Source of the DNA: Ophiothrix spiculata | Taxonomy: Eukaryota; Echinodermata; Ophiuroidea; Amphilepidida; Ophiotrichidae | Length of the DNA stretch: 61,033 bases | Direction: 5' to 3' (one strand) | NCBI GenBank assembly: GCA_000969725.1 | Contig: JXSR01S045681.1 | Part shown: piece after piece, positions 51,055 through 61,033 of the stretch | Layout of the letters: each line of letters starts with the position of its first letter | How positions within the stretch are numbered: the stretch's first letter is position 1 | The notes under the pieces: model-generated | The model's input: the letters and a program-made list of their open reading frames with translations, nothing else | The model's database searches: none | Told to the model about the DNA's origin: nothing | Made by a program: the position numbers and the translations under genes

Positions 51055-51547
51055 AGGGACTAGCCTAGATTCCACCTAGAATTAAAAACGTATGGAAATG
51101 CTCTAAATAAAGCTTTAAAGTATAGTAAAATCCAAAAACGTGCAAAAAAATTACACACAAATGGCTCAAATTGAGAGAGAATTAATTTGCAATATATCAT
51201 TCTTTGATGGTGGTGTGACTATCCTGTGTTTCCTAAATTCTAAATTTGTACCTCAGACGGATTAACCAGATAAAAGATCAAACAAGCTCCTGAAGATAAT
51301 TTAATACGTATTAAAATAGAAACAATTTCATCAAAAAAAAATTGTTTGGCCATCACAGGTGTAGAAACACTGTTTTCACACCACTTTTTTTCGCCGGCGA
51401 AAAAACTTGAAGTAGGTAAAACATTGCAATTTTCTCCAAAATCATGGAAAACTACTTGCATGTTATGTTACTATAAACATGTTCTATCGATTCAAGTAAA
51501 AAAATATGTTGGTAAAAAATTAGTGGGAAGAATCTAGGCCAGTCTCT
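51055..51547. mobile_element. TTAA-flanked MITE, AGGGACTAGCC ends, copy 2
   Basis: TTAA at 51051-51054 and 51548-51551. Full-length relative of 28642-29133, with symmetrical ends AGGGACTAGCC / GGCCAGTCTCT. Confidence 0.9.
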
Positions 51548-51872
51548 TTAATTTTGTAAAATGATGCAATATATTGCCGTCTCGTTGTTATAAGGAATAT
51601 ATATATTTGTTTGTTTCAATTTTATGGAGAACATGTGATCATCCATAACAAACCGCAAGTTAAGTAGTCATATTTCATTTTGAGCTACTGTACAAAATAC
51701 ATGCATGAGTCATATTCTAGCATAACATGATTTTTGCAGAATTGAAAATTGAAATATTTATTTCTAGCAAAATATCTGCTTTCAAATCAAGTCAAAACCA
51801 TCTGAGAAACTAACATTTTTCAAATGAAGTTCCACAGAAATGTGTATAATTTTAAAACTTTAACATATATTT

Positions 51873-52040
51873 TAGGCTCCGATTACATAGAAGTATACGG
51901 TATTCGCTATACGATGGTTATATGTTATACAGGCACGGCGAGCTATATACGTTTTTTCGAAAAGTGCCCTCTTATGTGACCAAGTAGCATCAAATTCACG
52001 TGTTCGATGGAATCTTTTCGCGTGCCCAAGTAAAACTGGG
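51873..52040. repeat. Truncated copy of the CGATCACATAGAA MITE
   Basis: GATTACATAGAAGTATACGG, CGAGCTATATACG and GTAGCATCAAATTCAC match 54603-54823, but the right inverted end is missing. Confidence 0.75.
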
Positions 52041-52442
52041 TTGTTTTCTTTCATTCATCTTTTGGGACAAGGTGTGTATGGCAACAATTAATTGAAATAA
52101 AGAAAGAAGAAAGCAGTTTCATGATTCAGTACCACATTTTATTGAAGAGAAGTACTCTCATTATTTCCTCTATTGTAAATAACTATTGCGTCTGTAATTC
52201 ATTAAATGATATTAATTTATGCACATAAATAATGAATCTGATAGCTGGTTATGGTCTGTTTACTGTTCAGTGAACAAAATAATATTTTCTCTTGAAATAT
52301 ATTGTTTATCCATTGCTCTTTTATTAGGCAAAAAAGTTATGACACATTATCGTTCTGTTTTATCAAGAATGTAAAATTTTCACCTTGGAAGTGAATCCAA
52401 TTTGTAGGTTCCATGTATGGAAGCAAACCATGCAGGTCAAAA

Positions 52443-52661
52443 GAAGATATTGTATGTATCCCATCATGCATTGCTTCCTATGGGAAATTTTATATAGGAA
52501 GTCATGTGAGTAGTTAGCTACGAAACATACCCAAAATGCAATATTAAAATAATTAAATTTGATTTATGGACATCTCATCACTAACTACTCCCTCCCATAA
52601 TTTCCTATACAAACAATCCCATAGAAAGCAATGCATGATGGGATACACACAATATCTTCTC
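52443..52661. mobile_element. MITE, GAAGATATTGTRTGTATCCC ends
   Basis: About 43-bp inverted ends run from GAAGATATTG through ATCATGCATTGCTTCCTATG. They are related to the 28-bp tandem array at 8879-9000. The following 52662-53529 has no gene. Confidence 0.8.
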
Positions 52662-53529
52662 TTATACAGTCCATGTGTGCTTTACTAAAATCTTAACAAA
52701 ATTACAATGCACATTGCATATTAATTACATTAAAAAATGGCATCGGATTAACAATTTTGCAGCATCTTAAACGTTATCCTATATCTACTCATTACCCACT
52801 GTGCTCATTACCCTAAATCCCAAATAAAAATCAAAACGACTTGCAAATATTCATATACTTATAACATTCACAAAATCATAATTCTAAAAATCAAAATGAT
52901 TGCAAATATTCATATAATTATAACATTCACAAAATCATAATTCTTTGATAATAAAATACAATTCTTTTAAATACACAAACTGTACACCATAATTCAGATC
53001 CAAACAGTTGTGTCTTTCCACATCATCGCCGTTGCCATGACGACAGATGCAAAGCACGAATTAGGATCCAGCCAAGCTCCGCCATCTTGTCGATGGTTTA
53101 GGAGTAGGCCTTCATAGAGCATTGTCGACACGACGCTAGTGAAAATGGTGAACGACAGCTATGTTTGGATTTTACACTGAATTAGGTCGTCAGCATTGTT
53201 CAAAAAGTCATAATAGTTATAGGCAAGATAAATATTTATTGGACAATTTAAACAAAAATCCATGCAGGGTTGCATTTACAAACAATAGGGCCCTGAACTC
53301 TGGATTTTTGTTAACATGTCCAATAAATTATTGTTTGGCCTATAGAAAGCTTTGAATACAAATCCTTGGATAAGATAAGGATATGCAATCAATTTTCTAT
53401 CTGTCATGATATTTTGATTGAAATCTTTGGTATAACCAATTCTTACTTGTTTTGTTTTGTCCTATATACAAAGAAACTAATTAACACAAAACAGAACCCA
53501 TTAGCACAAAATTTGCAGGTGCCAATCCA

Positions 53530-53712
53530 AGGTGAGGAGGGAGTGGGTACTGAGCCACCCTGCTCCCCTCGTAATGCTTTATGGGAGCTCAATTAATAGA
53601 GCGCCTTGTTGTATGATGATATTTACATCTAAATTTCCAGATAGCTCCCCTGAAGAACTTCGGGAGAGCTTTTGATATAGCCCCTGAAGATTTTTTCAAA
53701 TGGAAGTCCCTG
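53530..53712. mobile_element. MITE family CAGGGACTTCCATTT, copy 2 (left end lost)
   Basis: CCACCCTGCTCCCCTCGTAA to AAATGGAAGTCCCTG matches copies 1 and 3; the left inverted end is missing or degraded. Confidence 0.75.
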
Positions 53713-53819
53713 ACATAAGATTTGTATGTGCAAGAGGGCTTTTGATCTGAAAACTGTATCTACTCTATCGTGTAGAGCAGCAAATCCAATACATGAGCCC
53801 CACCTGGTCTAAAATGATA

Positions 53820-54602
53820 TAGTGGAACCTCGGTAACACAAAATCACCTGGGACAACAATTTTAATTTGTGTTATCAGGATTTTGTGTTTTCCAACAGAC
53901 TTCACATAGAAAGTTCAAGTTTGGGACCAAACAACCATTTTGTGTTATCAGGGTTTTTTTGTGTTAAAGGTTACATGAAAAGAGACTATCTAGTAGTTTT
54001 TATAAATTTGTTATAACAAAACTGAGTGAAAAACAACAACATAAAATTCCGATTATGCACGATGCTCATAAAAGCTTTCAAATATACCGCCTCGCAATCC
54101 TGTATTTGACGACCTCAAAAACAATATCTTTGAACTGGCTGAGTGAGATTACACTTGTTAGTGTACGAAGAGTTTCATAAGACCCTGGAATATACACCCA
54201 GTAAACTATTATATGTATTGTTTAATATCCGTGGATCTCGAAAATCTCTGAACCCTTACCGACGTCATCCGACCTTGCATTCATACTAGTTGTCGCTTTG
54301 TACTTTCTGTTCAATGTACAATATCAAAACACCAGATGAAACAAAGCATGACGCGACGTCGAGACAAAGCTATCGAAGTATGTAAGCATCATAGTAGGGC
54401 AGTTCAGATTGATTGTTTTTCGAGGTCATAAAAAAGCGCTATATTTGAAAGTTGTTTTGAGTATCGTTGACTATTTGTGCTTCATTACAATTTTACATTG
54501 GTGTTTTCCACTTTGTTTTGTTATAACGACTGTATATGAAGCTACTTATATTTTCTTTTCCTGTAACCTTTTAACAGATTTTGTGTTAATGAGGTTCCAC
54601 TG
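53820..54602. mobile_element. pogo/Tigger-like non-autonomous element
   Basis: Ends TAGTGGAACCTCGGTAACAC / GTTAATGAGGTTCCACTG with flanking TA dinucleotides, the pattern of pogo-type Tc1/mariner elements. GTGTTATCAGG words repeat inside. No transposase. Confidence 0.75.
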
Positions 54603-54823
54603 TAAGGCTGCGATCACATAGAAGTATACAGTATTCGCAATACGCTATTCGATCACGGCTATATTTTATACAGACACAGCGAGCTATATGTTTTTTCGAA
54701 GAGTACCCTCTTAAGTGACCCGGTAGCATCAAATTCACATGTTCGATTGAATCTATACGCGTGCACAGGTGAAATCGTGCACCGTATACCCAAATAGTAT
54801 AGTTCTATGTGATCGCAGCCTTA
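54603..54823. mobile_element. MITE, TAAGGCTGCGATCACATAGA ends
   Basis: Perfect 21-bp inverted ends. It starts on the very base where the pogo-like element ends. A truncated relative lies at 51873-52040. Confidence 0.85.
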
Positions 54824-55082
54824 TAGCAACACAAAAATATGTTGTGCTAATGAGTTCTGTACTTGAATACATGAAAGTGGAGAATTTCTTACAACACCAA
54901 AAAGTGGTATTCACAGTAGGATACTGATGTTACCATCCGTTACATCAACAATATCGCAAATAATGATACACAAATATGTCCCACAATCACAAAATAGGCA
55001 TTAAGGGTAAATACTGTCCATCTGCTCAGGAAAATTTGAAACGTAACTATTTTTAATCATTTAAAGAGAATTAGTTTCTACT

Positions 55083-55175
55083 GCTTTGTGGAGACTCGAA
55101 CCATGGATTATGGCGCGGGTTAGTCATTCATTACAAAGTGAGGGATCTACCACTATGCAGCGTTGAGATCGTAAA
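55083..55175 (-). repeat. Decayed tRNA-like SINE head
   Basis: On the minus strand a B box (GGTTCGAGTCTCC) and a possible A box (GCATAGTGGTAGATC) are present with an over-long spacing; not a functional tRNA. Confidence 0.4.
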
Positions 55176-55729
55176 CTGAAATTTAAAACCACCGCCCGCT
55201 TACGAAAAAAGAACAGTAGCCTTAAGTTGCCATTTGATTCAGAGATGTAATATAGCAGAAGAGTGTTTGTTTGGGAAGAGAAAAAATGCTATCATTCAAT
55301 TATTTTGAAACTTGATTTTGGAAGAATTTAAACCTGTCTTGATCTGACGATTTACAGTTTATCAACTTGTGCTGATTTTGTGAGAGTGGGTCGCATATTA
55401 CTAAATACAAAATTCAATATTAGTGGAAATTAACATCATACATAAGTTGTATTTAAATGCAGACAATGCATATCAATTTAAACATCTGTGCCACACAAAA
55501 CAGGACCAACACATAATTTCCATGAAACCTAAAATCAACTTAAATTCAATACCAAGTTGACACTATAAGATAATTGCACATGTTTTGGGAAAATCAAACA
55601 AATTGTTCTGTTATTACTAAAGTCTTGATTTCCAAATCAAAATGTTCTGAAATACAATTTTGTAAATGGCTCCTGGTTCCCTGGAAATTTTGAGGACCAG
55701 GAGTCACTTTTTTCAGATTTCTGGCACCT

Positions 55730-55950
55730 GGGGCCGTATTCATAAAGCACACTTAGCCTAAGGGCAACTCTTGCACTTAATTCTTAAGAGTTCCCCTTAA
55801 TTAAGGGAAAAAATTAAGTGTATTAAATTCATAAATGACTTAAGTGCATGAATTTAATGCACTTAAGTGTTTCCCTTAGTTAAGGGCAACTCTTAAGAAT
55901 GAAGTGCAAGAGTTGCCCTTAAGCTAAGTGTGCTTTATGAATACGGCCCC
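55730..55950. mobile_element. Palindromic MITE GGGGCCGTATTCATAAAGCA
   Basis: The whole 221 bp folds on itself: GGGGCCGTATTCATAAAGCA...TGCTTTATGAATACGGCCCC, with further inverted AAGGGCAACTCTT and CACTTAAG words towards the centre. Confidence 0.85.
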
Positions 55951-56679
55951 TGGTCCTTGTCCTTGAAAAAGCTTGTGAGCACCTCTTGATTTCAATCATC
56001 TCCATGCTGTTTGACCTCGCTGAACATTCCATTAGTTTATTCATGCTCACTGAGCTGTTACTGTGTATTGTGGGAAGGTCTTCAATCAACCTCTGATGCT
56101 GTTCCAAATGTCAAATCATATGCTCATGATAATGATGTGCCAATTTTCCTATATTCAATGATGTACTTGTTCCATGTTTATTCTGCAGCCAGTTCTTTCT
56201 CCAAATCTTTAACAGTGCTCTGTAGATTAAACAAAAAAAAAGAGATCAACTCAACCATGTGTCATGATCTAGTGACTGTAAGGCCCGTATGCACAAAAGA
56301 GGTTTGGGAGTTCTTTTGAAACCTCTCTTGGGCATAGAGATAGACCAGGTTTAAATTGAGACCTGGGCATATTTCACTAAGGTCATTTTAGACTGCACGC
56401 AGACTATTGTAAATCCATCACAACAATCTGGGACAAAACTGTAGTGGTTTCTGACAACAGATTCTCTTCAGTCTGGATGCATATAGAAAAGAAGGACAAA
56501 GCATCCGACTGAGGCAAAATGCTTTCTCCCTCCTCTGCCACCAACAGACTCGTGAGTGCCAAACACTATAGGAAAATTGCAGCATCCATGACCCTAAAGC
56601 TCCCAAAGGTTACAAATCACCAAAGTCTGCATACGTCATAGACGGGGGTCCTATTGGCACAAAATCACTGCCCAGGCAG

Positions 56680-56800
56680 CGCCCGGGTGGCTTGGTATAG
56701 GTTTACATGGGATTGGGATGCGATAGGTCCCTGGTTCGAGCCCCAGTGGAAACCATCGATTTTTGACACCCTTATTTCCAAGGAGGCAAGCTGAGAACGA
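56680..56800 (+). repeat. tRNA-derived SINE head
   Basis: A box-like GTGGCTTGGTATAGG and B box GGTTCGAGCCCC in plus orientation, followed by an unrelated body. Confidence 0.5.
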
Positions 56801-56954
56801 AAAGGGGTAGGTAGGAGGTTAGGGTTAAGCAAGTCACTCTCTTATGTGCTCCTATCAATCAAGGGGAAAGGCATTTTCCAATGCTTGGAAGGTAACAGAC
56901 TCACTGTGAAGGAGAGATTGGAATCCCCTCTCAGCTTACATTACAGAATGGAAC

Positions 56955-57410
56955 TTAACTTAACTACATTTATAAAGCACGGTAAACAATGTTTCGACGC
57001 GCTGTACACAGAAATAGCAACAAAATTCAATACACAAAATTGATAAAAACAGTCAAAGAATCATCTAAAAACAGTAAGTTTTAAAAAGGTGAAATATCGC
57101 ACACCCAGAGACAATCTGGAAAAAACACAGAGGGGAAGAGCAAAATAACGGATGGGATTGCCTCTGTGACTACGACATCACGGAAGATTAAAACACAGTC
57201 AACAGGTTAAAAAGTTCATAATCTTTGAGTAAAAAAATAAGTTTTTAGTTTCTTTTTAAAAGACAATATAGTCGGAGCACTGCGAATGTCCATAGGCAGT
57301 GAATTCCACAATCCTGGCGCAGCTACAGCAAACGCACGGTCACCATACTTTGTCTTCGTGCGAGGGCCAGACTTTAAGAGCATCTTTGAGGAAAGAGAGA
57401 TGGGTTCCAT
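56955..57410 (-). mobile_element. CR1/L2-like non-LTR retrotransposon 3' remnant
   Basis: Minus-strand frame 57410-57216 contains YGDRAFAVAAPGLWNSLP and SFKKKLKTYFF, the diagnostic C-terminal end of L2/CR1-type ORFs, followed by a 3' region ending GCTTTATAAATGTAGTTAAG near 56960. It is strongly 5'-truncated. Confidence 0.8.
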
Positions 57411-57511
57411 AACCTGTGCAAAACAAGGCCATTTCCTTAACCTTCATCATGCATTGAAAGGTCACTTCATGTGTTGGGATACACTAAATTTACCTTCACA
57501 AATTTGTTATA

Positions 57512-57659
57512 CAGTAGAAACTCATTATAACGAAATCTGATATAAGAAAAGCCCTGTTATAAAGTAGTAATTTTCTTGTACCATTTTACTAATTTCTTTT
57601 GTTTTTTATTGTTTTAAAAACCCTGATATAAGGAAATTTTGGATATAAAGTTTCTACTG
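57512..57659. mobile_element. Short pogo/Tigger-like MITE
   Basis: CAGTAGAAACTCATTATAAC ... GATATAAAGTTTCTACTG between TA dinucleotides (57510-57511 and 57660-57661), 148 bp. Confidence 0.8.
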
Positions 57660-57914
57660 TACTAATAGCACCACAAGGTAGGTTCAATTTTGTATTTAGG
57701 AATAATGTGCAGTTATTTACCTTCAAAATTATTGTCAAATAATGTTTTCAGTATCGCTAACAGTTTCTTGTGAACAAATAACATGGATCTCCAAAATACA
57801 TGATATAGTCACGTCACGTGTTGGTGCACTGGAGAGTATCCCACCACCAAGTCGCCTACATACGCCTTTTTAAGGTATGGTTGACATTGCACACTCGACT
57901 AAACATCTTTGGTG

Positions 57915-58290
57915 TTTCCCCGGGAGGGGTACTCAAGTTTGGTTTTGGTAGGGGTGTGCCGGTGGGAAATTTGAAGTACCACCCATGTTTATACCAATTT
58001 TCAAGGAAAAGGGACCCATCCATACACCAAACTTTGAGTCAAATTTATACAAAAGTTGAAATTTTCTCCGAAAGTTTACGCTAATTTGGTGCAAATTTTC
58101 TGATTTTTGTTTGAAATTTAGAGAGAAAAAACAAAAATTTGCGCAAATTTTGGAAAAAAGAACCATTAAAATACCACATTTTGCAAAGAAAAAGAACCCA
58201 TTGGCATACCAGACAGCCTGATTATGCTACCCAAGTTTGCGGCACATCCCCGTAGTCACTTTTGTACTAAGTATCCCCCCCCCCCAGTTT
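57915..58290. repeat. Dispersed repeat GGTTTTGGTAGGGGTGTGCC, copy 3
   Basis: Starts CCCCGGGAGGGGTACTCAAG and ends ACTAAGTATCCCCCCCCCCC; the interior matches copies 1 and 2. Confidence 0.75.
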
Positions 58291-58429
58291 CCCAGGTTTG
58301 TCCCAAACCAAAGTACGCCCTCTCCTATTGTTATCTTAATTTTACCCATTTGGAATAGCGGCCATTCTTCTAAAAGGCTAATTGAGTTGTGATCTGATTA
58401 CATTATGCACTGGAAATCCTGGCACCCTG

Positions 58430-59820
58430 GTGCACTGATTCAAACCTGTGTGCATGGAGAAGACTTCCCATAAAAGTGCAATCAAAGGAAACATGATCAT
58501 ATTGGTGCATTTCCACACCTGTGCACCAAGTATAGCATCTGTGTGCATTGGAAGAGGTTTGTCAAGTTCTTTGGTGCATTTAGAAGTGTTTTTAACTATG
58601 CATGGTTTAATCTTCTCCTTAAAGTGTATTGAAAAGAGTGTGATGACATGTAGGTCATAGTGGTGGCCGTTCTTGACACAATTATTAATTTTCCAGGAAT
58701 AAATCATTCAAAATCGGCAACTTCTTAACGCGCGACCAAATTAATTAGACGATTGCCTATAAACTTGTCTGGAAAGGTGAAGTTTTGATGCCACTTTGGT
58801 GCATTGAAAGACGGCTTATAGCTTTTGTGTGTTGAAAATGTGGTTAAGCACTTTGTGCGTTGAAAGGGCTTATATATACTTCTTGATGATACTGGTGATC
58901 CGACTGGCGAATTGGAAGAGGGAATATATCTTTGGCGAGGAAGGGTTCTTGTTAATAGTGAATTAAAAGTTCCCTTGTTGCTTCGATATATTGCCAGAGG
59001 GATGATACTATATCATGGACTTCCATTTGAGGAGAGTGAGCTCTATTGAGCCACCCTGCTCCCCTCAAATGCTTTATGGGGGGGCTCGTTGATAGAGCAC
59101 CTTACATGGTGACACCAACATCTAAATTTCCAGATAGCTCCCCTAATTGCTCCCCTGAAAAACTCCAGAAGAGCTTCTGATAGAGCACCTGGAAATTTCA
59201 AATGGAAGTCCCTGCATTATACCCAAGGCATTGAAAGGTGTCTTTAATTTTCAACGGTGAATCAAAAGAGCCCTTATTGCTTTGGTCAGGGGTGTGAGAA
59301 CCAGGTGATAAAAAGAGCTGAAAATAGTGACAAAATGCTAAAAACAGGCTGAAAATGAAAGAAACAGCTGAAATTATGACTCTTTTGAAGGCATAAAAAA
59401 GCTGAAATCAGCTAAAAAGCTGAACTCTCACACCCCTGTTTGGTGCATGGAAAGAGGTTTTGAGATTTGTTGCCTTGGGTCACCATGGTCTTACCATTCC
59501 CTGGTCTTACCCTTTGGTGCATTGCAAGAGATATTATCCTTGGTGCATAAAAGATAATAAGCTTATTACTTTGGTGCATTGGAAATAAGGCTTGGCACCT
59601 TAGAAAATGATGTGGAAAGAAGTTTTGTTGGCATTTTGCTGCATATGGAATGAGCTTATACACTTGGTGTGGAAAGAGGTCACCAGTTGTATATAAAAGG
59701 CTACCTTGTAGCATTGGTGCATTGAATAAACAGGGGTTGTCACCTTGGGTAATCATGGCTTTTGGTTAATTGGAAGAAAAGCTGTCACCTTGGTACATAA
59801 ATTGGTACAACTTGGGAGTT
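58430..59820. repeat. Degenerate array of CTTTGGTGCATTGGAAAGAGG
   Basis: Irregular repeats (GGTGCATTGCAAGAG, CTTTGGTGCATTGGAAATAA, CTTGGTGTGGAAAGAGG and others) about 40 bp apart run through this block, interrupted by the MITE at 59015-59214. Confidence 0.65.
59015..59214. mobile_element. MITE family CAGGGACTTCCATTT, copy 3
   Basis: Ends ATGGACTTCCATTTGAGGAG / AAATGGAAGTCCCTGCAT, interior as copies 1 and 2. It splits the GGTGCATTG array. Confidence 0.8.
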
Positions 59821-59824
59821 TTAA

Positions 59825-60232
59825 GGTGTCTGGTCCTGGTCCATGATCATGATAGATCTGACTGAAAGTTGCTTGTAAAAATCGGCATAAAAATTGGGGG
59901 TCACCGGACTTGTTTTTGCATGCGAATCAGTTTTAAAATACCATTATTGACATTTTTTTGGGAAAATTAGGTTAGTACAGGGGTCTATGAGAAATGTGGC
60001 AAAAGTGACATTATTTAGTGTTGATTCAAAAACGTCCCACTGAAATTTTGCGTCAATTTTTTCACAAAATTTGGGCATAAGTATGTTGTTCACCAACCTA
60101 TTTTTCATGAAAAATGAGTAAAAGTAACATTTTTTGGCTTCAAAATACTACACTGCATAAACTGTGCATATGCGTGTTGCTGCACTTGCGAGATTAAAAC
60201 AAGTGCGTACCAGTACACGTGGACCAGACACC
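59825..60232. mobile_element. TTAA-flanked MITE, GGTGTCTGGTCC ends, copy 2
   Basis: TTAA at 59821-59824 and 60233-60236; ends GGTGTCTGGTCC / GGACCAGACACC. Aligns with 25823-26261. Confidence 0.85.
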
Positions 60233-60444
60233 TTAACAAAATACTGTGCTTGACAAAATCTAACTATACAAAATCTAAAAAGAATCATCAGCAACATTTG
60301 TAAACAGATGCTTTGATAGTAACTTGTACGTTTTCCTCTTAGAATTAGGTAGAAACATAAATTGTAGGGTTTCCTATCATTTGAAAATTGAATTTGCTAT
60401 ATCAGTCAGTTTGCAAGAGGCATGTCTCGAGAGTCACATTACAT

Positions 60445-60710
60445 TATGTGAGTGCAAGAAAGTCGTATCTGCAATGGCTGCCTTAAGTTACATTTATTTA
60501 ACACCAAGACACTAGAATGTGAAAAATCCCACAAAATATCACTGCCATGTGTCAGTGGCTCTTGAAATGGTTCTTCAGGTGACATTGTCACCTAAAGAAC
60601 CATTTCAAGAGCCACTGACCAAAGACTGGAGATTACACAGTGTGCAATCAAAATTAATGATTAATGAAAAATGGCAGCTATTGCAGATACGACTTTCTTG
60701 CACTCACATG
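60445..60710. mobile_element. Foldback element with a nested palindrome
   Basis: Outer arms TGTGAGTGCAAGAAAGTCGT ... ACGACTTTCTTGCACTCACA with GTATCTGCAATGGCTGCC. Inside, 60551-60619 is a second, separate palindrome (GTCAGTGGCTCTTGAAATGG ... complement). Confidence 0.85.
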
Positions 60711-61033
60711 ACGAAGCATTTGAACAGGATTTTATTAACAATACCCTCATCAAACTAACTAAAATATTATAAACACCATGGACGATTTCAGATTTATTCA
60801 TCATAGCTAACATACTGTAAATGGGAATATTTTCGCAAGCAGACAATCATGTTTCATTACATAGACCTAGCACATAAAATAAATGTATCTGCAGGGGTGT
60901 TACATTCGCAATTAGATGCTGATTCGCGAAAATTAAACACTTATTGTAAATATTTCTATGGTTGCTCAGTGCAACACAACCAGTTTACGCTAAAGCTTTT
61001 TTTTTTATTTGAGTGTCTGTCGCCGGGGGGGGG

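Overview
Eukaryotic, animal genomic DNA: AT-rich, intron-rich and crowded with short inverted-repeat transposons. The protein evidence (a Toll-like receptor, the ciliary/sperm-tail protein SPEF2, tRNA-derived SINEs, CR1/L2/Jockey-type retroelement pieces) fits a marine invertebrate, most plausibly a deuterostome such as an echinoderm or hemichordate. The phylum is inferred from general flavour, not demonstrated.

Layout. (1) 735-3424, minus strand: a single-exon Toll-like receptor (signal peptide, LRRs, LRRCT, one membrane span, TIR domain) broken by an in-frame TAA before the LRRCT and by a frameshift inside the TIR domain; I call it a pseudogene. Inverted copies of one hairpin-bearing repeat lie on both sides of it. 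(2) 6905-49841, plus strand: the 3' part of a SPEF2 (KPL2) orthologue, read here as 13 phase-compatible coding exons (about 627 codons) plus two candidate microexons, ending in a TAG at 49839-49841. The first exon begins inside a codon, so upstream exons exist; none was found between the TLR and 6905, so the TLR probably lies antisense within a SPEF2 intron. (3) Introns contain a 5'-truncated, frameshifted non-LTR retrotransposon (about 39.85-41.9 kb), an L2/CR1-like 3' remnant (24.9-25.5 kb), tRNA-SINEs, at least seven TTAA-flanked MITEs, many other terminal-inverted-repeat elements, and degenerate arrays. (4) 49842-61033: 3' flank with more MITEs, a second L2-like 3' remnant (about 57 kb), pogo/Tigger-like elements, a poorly ordered GGTGCATTG array and nested foldbacks; no convincing gene. 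Two N gaps (19775-20719 and 46237-46390) abut the same dispersed repeat in opposite orientations.

The most unusual signal is that five SPEF2 exons have decayed partial tandem copies of themselves in the adjacent intron (exons at 17.6, 27.2, 28.4, 35.7 and 37.6 kb). Two of those fossil copies were later split by MITEs, one of them at a TTAA that belongs to the exon sequence. The 17.6 kb exon is followed by a 46-47 bp minisatellite whose every complete unit carries a 5'-splice-site-like AAGGTATGTG.

Functionally only SPEF2 looks like a live gene: an axonemal central-apparatus protein needed for cilia and sperm tails. The rest is a layered transposon landscape with a dead immune-receptor copy.
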